From NCBI GenBank assembly GCA_031273365.1, contig JAISSA010000232.1, positions 1-5,625 on the forward strand: a DNA stretch of 5,625 nucleotides, written 5' to 3'. Origin of the DNA: Synergistaceae bacterium. GTDB lineage: Bacteria > Synergistota > Synergistia > Synergistales > Aminobacteriaceae. Positions 5,469 through 5,625 of this stretch are shown in pieces. Both the position numbers and the translations under genes were made by a program. The notes under the pieces are model-generated. The model was not told where the DNA came from. It worked only from the letters and a program-made list of their open reading frames with translations, and made no database searches. Position 1 is the first letter of the stretch. Each line of letters opens with the position of its first letter.

Positions 5469-5530
5469 CCGATCCTTTTAGCGTACTTATACTTGGTAAT
5501 AGCTATCAAATACTTCCGCATAGTATATCT

Positions 5531-5625
5531 TCAGGCCATACAGCCCGAAGTTAAAGCTGGATCTCGCAAAGCTCGAAGAAAGATTCCACGAGCGCCGTTG
5601 TAGTCCCGGTCTACAACAATATTTC
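5531..5625 (-). CDS. tnpB: TnpB, RNA-guided nuclease of an insertion element (C-terminal fragment)
   Basis: Thirty residues before a TGA stop are visible; the rest lies beyond the right edge. They begin NIVVDRDYNGARGIFLRAL and end SGCMA. The DRDxNGARxIxLRAL block is the C-terminal hallmark of TnpB (OrfB of IS200/IS605- and IS607-type elements). It forms the last part of the RuvC nuclease domain, carrying a catalytic aspartate, just after the zinc-ribbon, which is outside the window. TnpB is a compact RNA-guided DNA nuclease related to the ancestor of Cas12; it uses an omega RNA made from the 3' end of its own gene and the element's right end. The reading frame is intact over the visible part, with codons starting at 5623. 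Whether the full gene is intact cannot be seen. Confidence 0.85.
   Translation of the reverse strand, partial: NIVVDRDYNGARGIFLRALRDPALTSGCMA

Larger units (their letters stand above)
5406..5470 (+). pseudogene. Possible frameshifted very short hydrophobic-peptide gene
   Basis: After AGGGGGTGA and a 4-base gap, GTG at 5406 opens a frame reading MEEIRIRK and stopping at 5430-5432. A second frame, offset as if one base were missing, continues as EITKLVSALAELIRADPF from 5426 and stays open to a stop at 5552-5554. Joined, the two read as a short amphipathic peptide with a good ribosome binding site, similar in style to small hydrophobic peptides of the holin-like toxin type. The stretch coincides with the inverted-repeat hairpin, so the peptide may be a coincidence. 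Coding status is uncertain and the end point is arbitrary. Confidence 0.2.
5412..5625 (-). mobile_element. Right end of a tnpB-bearing insertion element (partial)
   Basis: This combines the TnpB C-terminal fragment (5531-5625) with the roughly 120 bp beyond its stop codon. In IS200/IS605 and IS607 elements that position holds the element's right end and the 3' part of the omega RNA, which guides TnpB. The hairpin at 5438-5468 is where a transposase-recognised subterminal hairpin would be expected. The exact boundary cannot be seen, and 5412 is only the outer edge of the repeat cluster. No tnpA is visible in the window. Confidence 0.45.

Overview
The window is a stretch of bacterial chromosome. 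Five complete genes all lie on the minus strand, so they read from right to left: an NCS2-like membrane permease, a 4-hydroxybutyrate-type CoA-transferase, the S4-domain protein RqcP, enolase and a RidA deaminase. The base composition is fairly GC-rich. Shine-Dalgarno sites are strong, GTG starts are used, the S4 protein is of the RqcP type known from Gram-positive bacteria, and the CoA-transferase belongs to the family used by acid-producing anaerobes. Together these suggest an anaerobic fermenter from Synergistota or a Clostridia/Negativicutes-like lineage. That placement is inference; the window holds no rRNA or other marker gene.

Layout: 1-39 is a hairpin at the end of the gene run. 40-420 is ridA and 451-1731 is eno, only 30 bp apart and almost certainly cotranscribed. 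1732-1836 is a spacer with a short hairpin. 1837-2112 is rqcP. 2113-2257 is a spacer with a 10-bp direct repeat. 2258-3556 is the CoA-transferase. 3557-3653 is a spacer with three tandem 7-bp units. 3654-5051 is the permease. 5052-5160 is its leader and a TTGACA promoter. The leader contains a run very like the 3' part of a glycine riboswitch, but without a convincing 5' core.

The region from 5160 to the right edge has no complete gene and is the most unusual part. At the edge (5531-5625, minus strand) lies the C-terminal end of a TnpB, the RNA-guided nuclease of IS200/IS605- or IS607-type elements, recognisable by its DRDYNGARGIFLRAL motif. Between its stop codon and about 5412 lies what should be the right end of that element, and so the probable 3' part of an omega RNA. 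Here a 9-mer (TCGTATCAG) occurs three times, twice direct and once inverted, and forms a strong hairpin. Overlapping it on the plus strand are a TATACT box, two mutually exclusive GC hairpins that can hide a Shine-Dalgarno sequence, and a very short reading frame that looks frameshifted. An 11-bp inverted repeat (5202-5236) and a sequence resembling an IS21-type terminus (5276-5302) suggest that the spacer has accumulated mobile-element debris.

How the genes may work together: enolase (glycolysis) and RidA (removal of reactive enamine/imine intermediates) are housekeeping metabolism, and RqcP serves rescue of stalled ribosomes. The permease and CoA-transferase may form a small uptake-and-activation unit for an organic substrate. 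The substrate cannot be read from the sequence.
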